From contig CM070908.1 in NCBI GenBank assembly GCA_036417435.1, forward strand, positions 48,765,090-48,829,089: a DNA stretch of 64,000 nucleotides. The letters run 5' to 3'. Made by a program: the position numbers and the translations under genes. The first letter of the stretch is position 1. Each line of letters begins with the position of its first letter. Below the pieces are notes generated by a model that worked only from the letters and a program-made list of their open reading frames with translations, had not been told where the DNA came from and made no database searches. Source of the stretch: Inia geoffrensis. Taxonomy: Eukaryota > Chordata > Mammalia > Artiodactyla > Iniidae. Shown here piece after piece: positions 24,481 through 37,395 of the stretch.

Positions 24481-25275
24481 CCCACCCAGATATTTGATGG
24501 CTATCAAAGAGAGGGATAGTTCACATGCGTTGAGATCTCACTTTTTGCAAGTGCTGTGCTACGTGACTTAAGTGTGAGGCTTGGGCCACTCGGCTGTCTA
24601 TCCTAGATTCTATTTAACCAGCTTTCAGTCAGGGATAATATCATACTACAGATCTAGGTATTGAGCCAGGGAAACAATGTCTATTCCTGTGTTTCATCGA
24701 ATTCAAGAAGCACTGATTGCAAAACATATCTTTATTTTATATTTCACTGTTCCACTATGAAGGAAAACACAATAATTCCTATTAAATTATAATGCAGTAC
24801 TTTCTTATCTTCCATTTTGTGACACAGCCTGCTTTCAGAGATGTTCAAAAACAAAAGTGTGCATGAAACTTGGAAATATATAAATCTTGATAGCTAAATG
24901 GCAAGTAGGAAGATGTTTGTATTCCAACTTTTACAATATTAGATTATTAACCTAATTTCTGAGATTAACTCACAATGGGTTATTTTAAATGACTTTAACT
25001 TTAAAGTAATACAGTACATACAAGAGTTTATAAGAATTATTGTACTTCTAAGTTGATCATAAGGATGGACTTTTGATAGAATCTGCACATACTTTTTTGA
25101 AACTTACCTTTGGTCGAGGACAAGTATATGATATTCATAATCATAATTATGTGTCATATCTGAGAAGAGGTTATTAACTACATTTATCAATAGTTTTTTG
25201 GTGACTACTATGATTTGCTAGAATGGTATATACAATATTGAAACTAGTGTTTTCTTGTGCAAATATATTTATATA
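24481..25275. other. Intergenic DNA, no gene recognised
   Basis: AT-rich sequence with nothing recognised. Confidence 0.55.
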
Positions 25276-25314
25276 TATTCTTTTGAAGTTTAATTGAGTT
25301 ATAATACTATGTTA

Positions 25315-25722
25315 AAGGAATGAAACTGGGTCATTTGTAGAGACATGGTTGGACCTAGAGACTGTCATACAGAGTGAAGTAAGTTAGAAAGAGAAAAACA
25401 AATATCATATATTAACTCATATATTTGGAATGTAGAAAAATGGTACAGATGAACCTGTTTGCAAGGCAGAAATAAAGACACAGACCTAGAGAACAAATGT
25501 ATGGACACCAAGGGGGCAAAGTGAGGATGGGGTGATTTGGGAGATTGGGATTGACATATATACACTAATATGTATAAAATAGATAACTAATGAGAGCCTA
25601 CTGTATAATACAAGCGAACTCCACTTCGCTGTACAGTAGAAAGTAACACAACATTGTAAAACAACTGTACCCCAATTAAATAAATAAATAAATACCTGTT
25701 GAAAAAGAAAAAACAAACAAAC
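25315..25722 (+). mobile_element. LINE-1 3' tail nested inside the reverse LINE-1
   Basis: Sense-strand LINE-1 end: 'gagacatggttggacctaga', 'tgtcatacagagtgaagtaa', 'acatatatacactaatatgt' and 'gtaaaacaactgtaccccaa', then an AAAT/A-rich tail. The host sequence is duplicated at the two edges as AATACTATGTTA (25303-25314) and AATACCACGTTA (25723-25734), two mismatches. This marks the insertion point in the older element. Confidence 0.87.
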
Positions 25723-25948
25723 AATACCACGTTAGTTTCAGGTGTACAGCACAGTGATTCAGATTCTTTTCCCATATAGGTTGTTACAAAATATTGAGTA
25801 TAGCGCCCCGTGCTATACAGTGGGTCCTGGTTGGTTCGTCTATTTTATATATAGTAGTGTATATGTGTTAATCCCATATATTTGTTAACCCCAAACTCAT
25901 AATTTATCCCTCCTCCACCTTCCACTTTGGTAGCCATACGTTTGTTTT

Positions 25949-26497
25949 CTATGTCTGTGAGTCTCTTTCTCTTTTGTAAATAAGTTCATTTGTATCATTT
26001 TTAAAAATTCTACATATAAGTGATATCCTATGATATTTGTCTTTCTGTGTCTGGATTACTTTATTTAGTGTGATAATCTCTAGGTCCATCCGTGTTACTG
26101 CAAACGGCATTATTGCATTCTTCTTTATGGCTGAGTGATATTCCACTGAATGTATGTACCACACCTTCTTTATCAATTCACCTGTCGTTGGACATTTAGG
26201 TTGTTTCCGTGTCTTGGCTATTGTAAATAGTGCTGTAATGGACGTTGGGGTGCATGTATCTTTTCGAATTATGGTTTTCTCCAGATATAGGCCCAGGAGT
26301 GGGATTGCTGGATCATATGGTAGCTCTGCATTTAGTTTTTTAAGGAACCTCCGTACTGTTGTCCATAGTGAGTGTACAAACTTACATTCCCAGCAACAGT
26401 GTAGGAGGGTTCCCTTTTCCCCATACCCTTTCTGGCATTTGTTATCTGTAGACTTTTTGATGATGGCCATTCCGACTGGAGTGAGGTGATACCTCAT
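25949..26497 (-). pseudogene. LINE-1 ORF2p C-terminal fragment
   Basis: A 182-codon reverse frame that reads [36 protein letters not shown] and [15 protein letters not shown], the C-terminal part of LINE-1 ORF2p. No enzyme domain is present. It is a relic within the reverse LINE-1. Confidence 0.9.
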
Positions 26498-26603
26498 CGT
26501 ATTTTCAATTTTCTTTTCTCTAATAATAGTGACATGGAGAATCTTTTCACGTGCCTTTTGGCTATCTGTGTGTCTTCTTTGGCAAAGTGCCTATTTAGAT
26601 GTG

Positions 26604-28114
26604 CATGTATTTTTTAATCCTCAGCACAAAGTATAAAACTAGTGAGGCTATTGACAACTTCAAAAGACGGGGCTCATCCACATGACCTGTTGTGCTGCAC
26701 CATCTTCAATCCCCACCCATTGCTTCCTCAGCACCTGTCTCACTTCAGGAGGTAAAAAGCCAAGGACAAAACCATTAATTCAGTGAAAACAAGACTTTTT
26801 TGGCTGATGTAATGGGTCATTCTATTACAGACTGATGTTTTTCTAATTCTCCAACATTAGTGTGAACATCATAATATTAGTGTGAACATTATACATATTA
26901 ACAATGAATCATTTTTATGAACCTTTTTTGAGCAACAGCCAAGTGAAATGAAGCAGTCACACTCATTATGGTTTGGTTTAGTTCGTTAGTTGAACCATGA
27001 GAGATTTCTTTATTTAGTCTGTGATAGAAAGCGCTTATTGCCTTAGCCAGCTAGTCGCTATTACCAAAATTAAATACTATATAAATTATACAAAGCTATT
27101 CACAGAGGCTAGCATCAAAATTACTGTCCCTGCTGAGGGAAAATTTTGTCTTCAGTTGAACTTCCAGATACAAAATAGCAGCAGGAGATAAATCAATTTC
27201 TGGACCATTATTAAAGGATTCATGGTGGGTCCCAAGTCTCTGTTGACCAGACATATTTTCTCCTTTACGGTTGGTATGTCTTTGCTTGGTTTTGAGTTGT
27301 TATTACAGAGAAAATTGCTGCCATGTTAAAGAAAGCTAAAAGCAGCCAAAAAAAACAAATCTCATTTATTGTTTTTTTGTTTGTTGGTTTGGTTTTATTT
27401 ACCATTGTCAGACAGTCAGCTTTGAGATATTTTACAAAATAACAAAATTTTCAGTTGGTTAGTGTCTAAACTGATAAAAATAATATTTTAAGGTAGATTT
27501 AAAGATAGGTTCAAATTCACTTGCAGTCATTAACACTTTTAGGACTGAAAGTATAAGTCTTCAGAATTGTTTCTCCCTTGGGCGAAGGTAACAGAGAAAA
27601 AGTTTTCATCTCATAGTTTGGTCCTCAGATATAAGTTTCAATTTTTCTCCTATTAAGAAACAATATCTCAAAGAAAGCCAAAAGGATAACCTTTTAAGAG
27701 AATGTGAGAACATCTCTCCGCTGGACCATTCAACTTGGCTCAAGATGGAATTGTATCATAGAAAAATTGAATAGCTTCAGATGTTATGAAACTGGGTCAT
27801 CTCCCACCATCATGATTGATCAGAAACTACACGAGAATCAGTGGGAGTGGGAAAACCTGTGGAAATAACCACAGAGCTTAGATGTATTTTACTGGGAGTT
27901 TGACTCAACAATAGTTTAAACAGGTATTCTTCTTTAGTTGTTCTTTAGTTTGAGTTCAGGAAATTTATTTTCCAAGCTAAGAAAAAGGGCAATGAAAGGG
28001 TCAATGTTATACATTTTTTTACTTTTTATATTTTTTCTGCTTTTAAAAATAATAGAGAAAATATAGCTCATTGATGGAATAAAGGAAAAACGACTTTTAT
28101 TTCTACTACCCTGT
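26604..28114. other. Intergenic DNA, no gene recognised
   Basis: AT-rich and unassigned. It contains a short tandem duplication at 26856-26895. Nothing else was recognised. Confidence 0.55.
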
Positions 28115-28925
28115 GATTCATTCATTCATTCCATGTACTGTGTGCCAGGCACTGGTCTAGGAACTGAGGCTCTAGCAGTAAAGTGACTCCTACCCTCACA
28201 GAGCTGACAGCCCCATAGGGGGAGATAGACAACAACAAAAGTAAAGGATACAGTGTGTTAGAAGGTGATAAGAGCGATGAAGAAAAGCAAAGGAAGGTCT
28301 TCACACTGCACACAACTTCAGAGTGTACCATCCACATTCTATTTTATGAGAATCTCATTTTCTGGAACGATGCCACGTGGCCCTAGGAAGGAAGGCTGGA
28401 GACTCTTGGTGAGAACAGAAAGAGGAGGTGGGGTTTTGGGGCAATGGCAGGATTGCTCCAGAAGGTAACATGAAAATCTTGAAGGGGGTCCTATTTAAAG
28501 GAAGAGGGTTCCAGGCCATGGGACCAGCCTATGCAAAGAGAAGAGGGTGTTCAGCAAGCATGAGGCCCAGGAGGGAGGTCCGTGTGATTGGACAAGAGTC
28601 AGATGAGGACAGTAGCTGAACATGATGTCTGGAAAGCACTAGAGAGGCTTATGAAAGGAGTGTGAGGTGCAGCCACTGGAGAATCTGAGGAGGGGAATCT
28701 GACATATTTTCCACAGTCACACTAGATGCTGTGTGGAGAATAGATGATCCGTCACAGGGTAGCCAGGAAGGAAGCCAGGCACCCTATCAAGAGGTGAGTG
28801 AGGGGATCTGATGAGGATGATGATGATCTAGGAGAAAATGATGGCGGTTCAGACCAGGGTGGGGACAGTGGTGGATAGTGTTTGGATTCTGGATATATTT
28901 TGGAATCAAGAGCCAATTAAATTTT
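28115..28925 (+). repeat. Ancient interspersed repeat, family not assigned
   Basis: The order of landmarks matches a common old mammalian interspersed repeat: 'tgtgccaggcactggtctag', 'ctaccctcacagagctgaca', 'ggagatagacaacaacaaaa', 'gggttccaggccatggga', 'aaagcactagagaggct', 'accagggtggggacagtggt' and 'gattctggatatattttgga'. Pieces of similar type occur near 30540-30790 and 43490-43620. I cannot name the family with confidence. Confidence 0.55.
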
Positions 28926-29863
28926 TTTTCATACAACATATGATGTAGGAGAATAAAAATAACTTCAAGCTTTGGGGCACTGTTACCATAATAGAGTATA
29001 TTTGTCTAGTACTTTTGTGTGGATTAGTGTATGTGCTATTTATATAAAATATTTTAAAGTTGTAATTCTATACTACCTACTAGTGCATAAATTTTTCGCT
29101 TAATATATGTTATGACATAAGTATATTCTACGTTCTTAAATATTAAGAATATGATATTTAGAACAAAAGTTTTATAGCATTCCAAAAATAGAATATATTA
29201 CCCAATATACAGAATTGAGAATTGGGATGGGATCTGTCAGAGATTGGGGAGCAGTGGGCAGAAGTCTTTCAGGAAGGGACCTGTTTGTGTTTGCTGTTTT
29301 TCCATCTTGTCATTTCAGAGCTCCTTAGCTTGGGAGACTCACCAAAAAATTTCCTCTCTGAATTTGGTGTGGGAGCCAAGAGTTAGCTGGGCAGAACTCT
29401 GCTCGTTGTCAGGAAAGGGTGCCCTTGTTCTAAGTTGGAGGTTACCCTATCTTCCTCCAACCCTGCCTGGGCTTTGCTCACCTAATGCAGACCTAGAGAG
29501 GCCGTTCATCATGCTCTCCTGTATCCCGTGGTCTCCCTGGAGATGCTTGTGTGTTCTAAATATATGCACACTGACCACCACTGTCCCCTTGCACAGCACA
29601 GTGGGTGTTACCAGGCTCTGCTGGAATCTCTTCCATGTTTATCTCAGACAGGCTGTCCCCTCACCTGTCTGTCAGTGCTGTCTGGGTGCCTTCAGGTCCA
29701 GCTGGTATATTTATACCACAACTAACAGAAATCACTTCAGCTCTTTGGTAGGTGGCTGTAGTTCCTAGTACATCCTTTTCTGAACTCTAATATGGGCTTT
29801 TTCATAGTTTCATGTCGGCGATCATGTCCATGTGCGCATGTTGTCTGAAAGTCTCTGAAACAT

Positions 29864-29893
29864 TGTGTGTGTGCGTGTGTGTGTGTGTGTGTA
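29864..29893. repeat. (TG)n microsatellite, one CG interruption
   Basis: An alternating TG run of about 30 bases with a single GC step near 29873. Confidence 0.95.
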
Positions 29894-31559
29894 TCAAATA
29901 CAACATCAAATGGAAACTCCAACTCATACAGTAACTTACTTCTTAAATTACTGTTGCATACTTATATTTCTCATGGCTTTGAGATATGGTTTTATGACTA
30001 TTTTTGGCATGCAAAATAAATTTTAATCAGAGTTAAAACATGTTTTATTAATTAGATAGTATTACAATTGTATGATGTATCTCATTTCGCTAAGTTGGAA
30101 CTTACCTTTTAGTTCATGTTAGAAAGATAGATACTGTGTAGATTTCAAAATATACAGATCAGCCTAGAAAATGATGGCCTTGCCTAGAGGCAAGTAGGTT
30201 AAATAAGGGAAATCTTGACTAACTTGGACTCAACGGACACCACTGGTTATGACAGAGAATGATGCCTGTGCAGGATTAGGTCTTACTTGACTTCTGCCAT
30301 GATCCAGGTTAAGCAAGAAGATGACCATTTAAGTTTCGTGTTGCCAAAGTATCCATCTAGCCACCAATTCTTTCTCCACAATTTTATGGAATGCGTGTGA
30401 GGAACCAACAGTAAAACAAACAAACAAACAAACAAAAAACACAACAACAAACGTAAATTCCATCCTCATAGAATTTACTCTCTACTTACATGCATAAAGC
30501 AGGGTAATAGGGTAAAGAATGAAGTGAAGGTGTTGTGTTACGTAAGATGATTAAGAAAAACCTCTTTAATAAAGTGGCATATGTGCAGAGAGAGCTTTAG
30601 AAGTGAGGGATTAAGTCAAGTGACCGTCCAAAGAAAGCCTGTTTTAGGCAGAGGGAAGCAAAGTGCAGAGGCTCCAGGACGAGAGTCAGCTAGCCTATTG
30701 GTGGAAGGTCAGGAGGCTGGGAGCAGGGCAGCAGGAGAGCAGGCAGAGGTGAGGTGAGGAGGGCCTTGAGTCCTTCTGTGCCTGCCAGGCCCCATTCTTT
30801 CTTTGTTCTTGTAGATCTTGAAGATGTTTTTATCTTCCAGAACTTGCTTTTAGAACAGAAATGCCCCCAAGGAGAGCAAGATCTCAAGCTCATTGTCATT
30901 GTCATGTTCATTTTTCTGTTAACTTCTTGAAGATCCGTGGAGAACCAGCAAAGGTCTGATTTAAGGAAAATGAAGTGCCTACGTGGTGAATTAAGGAAGG
31001 TTAATATTATCAGAGAAAAGAGCATTATAATGTAGGTGAGAAGGTAACAAACAAGTTTATCTGATATTGGAGACGATTGTGTTTTGCCTACCCAAATTAA
31101 TTCCCCTTAAATCCCTCTTTCTTTTCTGGAGGGCTCTAATTTTGATCTATAGTACATGCTCCATTCTTAAGCCACATGCAGCCATTTGCTCTGAGAAAAT
31201 GACCTTTCTCCCATGCTCAGGAGGGTAGTATGTCTTGTGTAGTTTGAGCCAATCGTTGCAATTCCATTTTCCTCATTAGTGAATGACTTAAGAAAGAGTA
31301 TGTAACCAATTCTGCCCAATAAAACATGAGGAGAAGACTGCTTGAGGCAGGAGCTTCTAGTAAAAGTTACTTAAAAGGTACAGGAGGAAAAGGTAGCTAA
31401 TTCCAGGTATCGGTGGGTGAAGATATCTGTAGCCATCTTGTGACCATGAGGACGGCTATCAACATGCTGAGGGTGGCTTGCATTGTTATGTGATTGACCC
31501 TGGCACTATCCACTGATGGGCATTTTCTTTGCCTCTTGAAGCAAGGAGTTCCAGAATCC

Positions 31560-32020
31560 ACACCAAAAGGGGATAAACCCCAAGAATGTATATATTTGTG
31601 ATAACAAACATATGCAACAACCTATATATCTATCAATAGAGAATCACAAAATGTTATAATTAAAATTTATGTCCCCGTTATATGTTGTTTTCAAAGAAAA
31701 TGCTCACCATGTATTGTTGGAAGAAACAAGTACAAGAAGATATAAATACAGTATTTTCTCCAGATGTCACATATTTGGACAGAGAGTCAGGGAGACAGAG
31801 ATGGACAGAGAGATAGACACAGAGAGAGACAAATATATATTCATTATTCATAGAGAAAAGAAAATCCAGAAGCAAATAGACCAAATACTCATAGCAATTA
31901 CCTCTGGGTTGTAGAATCAGATGAGAGCAGATATGTGAATTTGTTTTTATACGATTTTGCATTTCAACATTTTACAGTGAAAAGGTAGAGCTTTTATAGT
32001 CAGATGAAAAATTACTAAAT
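31560..32020 (+). mobile_element. Ancient LINE-1 relic
   Basis: 'aacaacctatatatctatca', 'tagagaatcacaaaatgtta', 'gcaattacctctgggttgta' and 'catttcaacattttacagtg' follow the order of an old LINE-1 ORF2 end and 3' UTR. It is very decayed, and a short GA/CA-rich repeat lies in the middle (31785-31830). Confidence 0.45.
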
Positions 32021-33987
32021 TTGCAAAAATCGAAGGATGACCCATGTGCCTCATAGGCCTTCTCTAATAGAACTTTTAACCTGTCAGAGTCTTTCCCATG
32101 AACTGAGAACCTCTGCGCCCCTCTGTCCAGCTTTGCCTCAATCTGGCTGCTACATCAGGCTCTTGCCTCAGTTTGAATACATTGCGGCAGGCAGGGGTCT
32201 AAGCACCAGTGTCTCCCAAACTGATGAGAATTCCTTGCAATCCACCTGTCTGCTACCTTCCTCTGTCTCATGTGGCCAGTGGGGCAGGCCTGCAGCAAGT
32301 ACGACACTGGTAACTCCAGGGTAGTCCCCTTGGGCGACACCCTGCCCTTGGTTTCCGCAGCTGCCTGGGTGTACGATGGTGGCCCCTGGGCTTCATCCAG
32401 CCCTCCTCTTTGGTGAGGGCACTACATACTGATGACCTACACAAAGCAGGGATGACAGTGACTGGTCCTACTACATAAACCTTCTTCCACCCCATGGGCC
32501 AGGGCAGTGTGAGACTAACGCACGCATGCAGATGGCATCGGCAAGATTGCCGCATAGTCAAAATTAGGATGCAAGTCAGCTCGAGTCATTACGGAGGCTT
32601 GGGGCTTCTAAGCTAATTTATGGTGACCTGCAGAGGCTAAAATGAGGCAGAATCTGGATTGTTCCCCTATTATGAGACTCTGGGAATGACTCCTACCTCA
32701 TTGGTAAGACAGGATATTTAGAGCTGAAATCTTTAATATTTCAGAAGACATATCAAGGAGCAGCCTTAGTGGTCCCCCCTATTTCCTGGCATCGGCATCA
32801 CCTATAATCTGTCAGCCTATATGTGTTGGGGTGCTCCTCATATTATTTTTCTGTCCTATGACAGGGAAAGGAAACGGAGGGTGGAGGAATAGGTATATTA
32901 CATGTGCACACGTGGGTGGTGAGACTGTCAGTCTGGGGATGCCCCAAGCTGTCACCGTTCAGGTTGCCCGCCAACTCAGAGACTGAGGCAAGGGCTTGTG
33001 TGCAGAAAGTGTGTCTGGAGGTGACTTCCTGAAGCAAGAGGAGAGTGGAAGGAGGAGAGTCCACAGTGATATCAAGGTCACGCTAAAACGTTTACAGGGA
33101 AAAAAAAAGCTGCGGTTGGTCAGTGGGGATCAGTTTCACTGAGGCATCCTGAGAAGGGGCAGAAAGGCTTGCAGATTGTCTGCCTGAAGGCTGAGAGGCA
33201 GGAACATGTATCTACTAGCACCTGTCCTCTGCTGGTAGCCCAGCGCAGCCTTTGTGCAACCACCCTGGCCCTCGGCTTCCCTGGTCCAGCCGTTGGTGCC
33301 ATTTGCTGGAAGAGGGGCCCTCCATACAGAGAACCTGTGCTGGCAGAAACTGTTCCCTCGAGCTGAGGTGGCCACGACTACGTGACATGGTGACATGGAC
33401 TACCAAGTTCCCAGGGTTTCGTCCAGGTGTGTGAATCTGAAAAAAACACACCTTGATTCACAGCCCTTAGAAATAGTATTTTCTGGATCAGAGCTTAAGA
33501 CTAATTAGATTTGGCCTATGCAGTCTGTATTTAATTCAGTTATTAAGCACCTATTATGTTTTTGGCACTGGGGTAACAAAAATGGATGGGGTAGTTTTTA
33601 GATTCCAGTTTGGTACAGGAGATAAGCTCATTACGATTAAATGTGTTACCTACTCGAAGGAGGTATGCATAGGGCACCTAATGTGGTTTCCTGGGGAAGG
33701 TTGCTTTTATTCCAAACTGAGGAAGACTCCAGAGGGAGGTAAGAGCTGGGACATACATATGTGCGTGTGTGTGTGTGCATAAAATTCTTCCTTTCAGAAG
33801 AGTTGTCTGCTTTATGTGAATTACTTCTTCTTATTGTCAAAATTCAAATCTAGAAGAATGGTAAGATTCATGGTGTGCAAAATAATCACACAATAGGCTG
33901 GTTTTAGTGAAAGTGTATTTTCATCCCAATTCATATTTATGCTTTGGATACTTTCATATTTTTGGTTTCCCGGTAGTTACTTAAGAT

Positions 33988-34313
33988 GCAGATGTAGAGA
34001 ATGGACTTGAGGACACAGGGAGGGGGAAGGGTAAGCTCGGACTAAATGAGAGAGTAGCACTGACATATATACACTTCCAAACGTAAAATAGATAGCTAGT
34101 GGGAATCAGCCGCATAGCTCACGGAGATCAGCTCGGTGCTTTGTGACCACCTAGAGGGGTGGGATAGGGAGGGGGGAGGGAGGGAGTCGCAAGAGGGAGG
34201 GGATATGGGGATATATGTATACATACAGCTGATTCACTTTGTTATACAGCAGAAACTCACACAACATTGTAAAGCAATTATACTCCAATAAAGATGTTAA
34301 AAATAAATAAATA
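33988..34313 (+). mobile_element. LINE-1 3' UTR fragment
   Basis: Begins 'gatgtagagaatggacttga', includes 'gtgaccacctagaggggtgg' and 'ttcactttgttatacagcag', and ends with 'ccaataaagatgttaaaaat' plus AAAT repeats. It closely resembles the 3' end of the full-length element at 8420-8730, so it is a 5'-truncated copy of a related LINE-1. Confidence 0.93.
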
Positions 34314-36934
34314 AAGTGCATCCATGCAGCTCATTCCCAGGTTAGAATTTGTATTCAGCCAAAGAAAACCTTTGCACCTGCCACTAAAATGCGTCCACTT
34401 CTGGGTGGAATGCACCAGCTGCTCCCCAGCCTCCGACGGCACGCCAGGCAGCTCAGGGCTGAGAATGAGGCATCGTATCCCAGGCAGATGAAACTGGTGG
34501 GGACATTTCAAGTCAACAGAATGCAATTACCCAAACTGAAATGAGGCCAGGGGCATATCAGGAGGCCCTTCCCATCTGTTGACGGGAAGGATCACCAGAT
34601 ATTTAACAAGGGCAAGTGGTCAGGATCTTAGTTCTAGGAGTCATTTAAAAGGCAGGCACTTACACAAAGACTAAAGGAAAACTGCACCTGGTATGCAAAT
34701 CATATTTTTTCATTTGAAAAGAAATATCAGAAAAAAAAAAAAAGATGACATTACCCACCCCCCCAAAAAAAATAATAATTAAAAAAAAAAAGAAATAACA
34801 CTAAGACCTAGAAGATCAGCCCCTTCTTGCTCTGGGAGGAAAGAAGTGTTTATGGATGGGGAGGTGAAATATTTCTACATCAGCTCCTCTTAACAAGGAC
34901 AATTGCTTATCCTGGAACTGACAGAGAGAGATTTCCCAAACCAAACTTATTGAATCCAATACATTTATCCCTGGTTGTAATGGACAGGTCCTTCCATTAC
35001 CAGCTTATGGAACAACACTCTACGATTCTTCTAGGGGTCTTGACATAGCATTGTTTTTTACCAAGAAACAAACCTAATTTTTAGACTTTGCAGCAAAAAG
35101 AAATAAGATGGGCTTGGACAGCAGCCTCTAACAGCTGCTGTGTGATGGTTGCTCATGGGAAACGTGTAATCCACAGGTCCGTTTCAGCACGTGGATCCCC
35201 TGCCTGTCTCCCCGTCCTGAGTAACATGTGTGTCTTTCTCCCGGAGAGAAAGAAAAGTCTGTCTCAAGTCTCCAAGCCAATATGAACCCAAGTATTGCTA
35301 CAAGCCCCCCACACCCCTTGTCAGATAGAGATGAAGAGTGAGGCATCTTGTACAGATCTGGTTTGAAGGGAATCCATCACACTGAGAAATAGACTGGCTT
35401 TCCTATTTTCCTCTCAATAATCTGCCCTCTTTATGGCCCAAGAACTCAGCATTTCCAACCTAAGGGAGAAATAACAGAAGGCATCACTGGGCCAGATGTC
35501 TCCTTTTCCAACCGCTGCTTTGTGGAGCTGTGCTGTCCCCGGGTTCCTTTGTGCTGCTCCCCAAAGTGAGGTGCGATGAGCCATCTCTGTATCCTCCCTC
35601 AAGGGACTGTTCGATGCCATGCTGCTGATCCTGCAACACTCTCACTTCTCTTCCCCCCCTGGAAGTAGAGAGGAAGGAAAAGAGATGAGCTGGTAAGGGA
35701 TCTTATTCAGCATTGGAAAAAAGAGACTTCCTTTGTTGGGGTGGTTCGCTTTTAACTCTGTTTGCAAAGGCAGCGATCTGGGGAACCTGAGAGGTGGCCA
35801 GGGCTGGAGGGACTGAGGCAGTGAGCTGTCATGTTTCACGCGGCTTCCACCGTGGGAGGGAAGGTGCCACGGGCGACCAGACAGGCTGAGTTATTTGCAG
35901 CATCCCTCTGTGTTGCCCCGCTACCCCCCGTCACACCTACTGTGGGACAGCACACAATGTCATCATTTACCTGTCACAGCGGCAGTTAAGGTAGGAGATT
36001 GGGGCCCCAAAGTCCCAGGGTCTTTACACTGGTTTCTCCACCCTGCAATGCCAAACCTTCCCAGAAATTCTCCTAAGATGAGCCCAGTATGACCCATGGC
36101 CCATCCCAGCTATAAATGAGCACTGTTCTTAAATTCCTAACTCTGAAGAGGTGTAAGTATTTGATGGTTCTTGCTAAATTCTTACCTGAGCTTTAACCAC
36201 TTTTCTTTACTAATTGGCCAGAACAGATTTCTTAACTTCATTCATTCTTTCTTTTTTTTTTTTTTTTAATTTCTTGATAATTTGTAGCAACGTTTGTCTC
36301 TCACAAAGGAAAACAGAGAATTTATTAGTAAATGTTGACCTAGGGCTCTGCAAAAGTTAAAAACTTGGCATTATTATTTAGAGGTTTAGCTTATACTAAT
36401 TACCTCTGAGTTTTACTAGCCCTGTATGACAAGCTACCTTCTGCACATTTTATGTGAAAGCCGCTTTTCTGAAAGGATGAAAGTTGTTGGAGCCGGGAAT
36501 GAACTAATCAGGTGCTAAGCTTTATTTCCGACTAAATAATTCTCCTCCAGGTGGGGAAACTTTTAGTAGTTAAATTGCTAAAAATGAAGATTCTACACGA
36601 CAAAAACAAATCTCCAAGCAACAATTATTTGTCTGTGTCCTTAGCATTTATGAGTCTCAGTAAGCAGTCAGTACATTTATGTTCCCCCCATTACCTTTGG
36701 TCCTAAACTTCCTTAAAGAAAAAATGAATACTTACGTTTCCTCCCTGCAGAATGAGCATAAACATTCAGAACAGTGAAAAACCCTGGGTGGGACAGTTGG
36801 TGCATCTTGACTTCCGGGGATTAAACTATTTTCGAGGCATTGGCTGAAGAGTCAGGTAACTGTTTGGCCTTATTTTAGTTCCGCTCAGGGATGTCATCTC
36901 TAGAACGCAAATCATAATCCGTGCGGGGCTGTTA
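34314..36934. other. Intergenic DNA, no gene recognised
   Basis: A-rich runs near 34725-34795 and a T run near 36250-36267. No coding frame, RNA gene or clear repeat was recognised. Parts of this unique-looking stretch could be conserved regulatory DNA upstream of RBMS3, but nothing in the sequence alone shows it. Confidence 0.5.
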
Positions 36935-36939
36935 CTGAA

Positions 36940-37395
36940 TGCAAGTTCACGCTCGACACACAGTGAGGCCAAACAAACCGAAATGTTTGGAGCAGAGAAA
37001 AGTTTATTGCAGGGTCACGCAAGGAGAATGGGAGGAAACCCCAAACTCCCCAAAGGGTTTCAACAAAGCCCTTTTAAAGGCCAGGTGAGGGAGGGGCGTG
37101 GTTAGTTGTTGCAAACTTCTTGGCGTCAGAATCCTTTGTTCTTGCATTGGTCCAGGTAGGTCAGGTCAGTGATGTTCCTGTAAACCTCCAACAAGAAAAA
37201 TGTTATTTTCAGTTCTGCAACTTTTTATCTCTGTATGAATAGAAAAGAGTTAAACCCTTAAAGGTCAGAGCCTTGAGAATGGGCTATCCTGTATATTTCA
37301 GGTTATACAGGAAGCAAAGTCAATCAAATACAAAGGTTAAAGTAAAAGAAACAGATCTAATATGGAGTTGGACTTGTTCTTCCCTATGACAGGGC
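36940..37395 (-). mobile_element. LTR-like block, reverse orientation
   Basis: 'gagaaaagtttattgcaggg' (reverse of a polyadenylation signal region), 'gtttcaacaaagccctttta', 'ggggcgtggttagttgttgc' and 'ccttaaaggtcagagccttg' suggest a reversed LTR. No retroviral coding sequence is attached. Ends and family are uncertain. Confidence 0.5.

Larger units (their letters stand above)
25276..26603 (-). mobile_element. 5'-truncated LINE-1, reverse orientation, interrupted by another LINE-1
   Basis: The left part (about 25276-25314) reads 'gaagtttaattgagttataa', the reverse of a LINE-1 3' end. It resumes at about 25723 with 'gttagtttcaggtgtacagc' and runs through the 3' UTR into ORF2 C-terminal sequence, ending near 26603 ('caaagtgcctatttag'). 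A second LINE-1 tail in the opposite orientation splits it. Confidence 0.88.
28926..33987. other. Intergenic DNA with old relics, no gene recognised
   Basis: Contains a TG repeat (29864-29893), an AAAC run (about 30412-30440), a decayed old repeat (about 30540-30790) and an old LINE-1 relic (31560-32020). About 32960-33070 resembles an LTR-type segment. A 174-codon open stretch at 29244-29768 starts at TTG, lacks an ATG at its start and has no known domain, so I do not call a gene. The GC-richer 32.1-33.4 kb stretch also has no supported exon. Confidence 0.5.

Noticed and set aside
29244..29768. A 174-codon open frame, one of the longest outside LINE-1
   Set aside because: It begins at TTG, not ATG, shows no known domain or coding pattern, and has no convincing exon signals. 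It is probably a chance frame.
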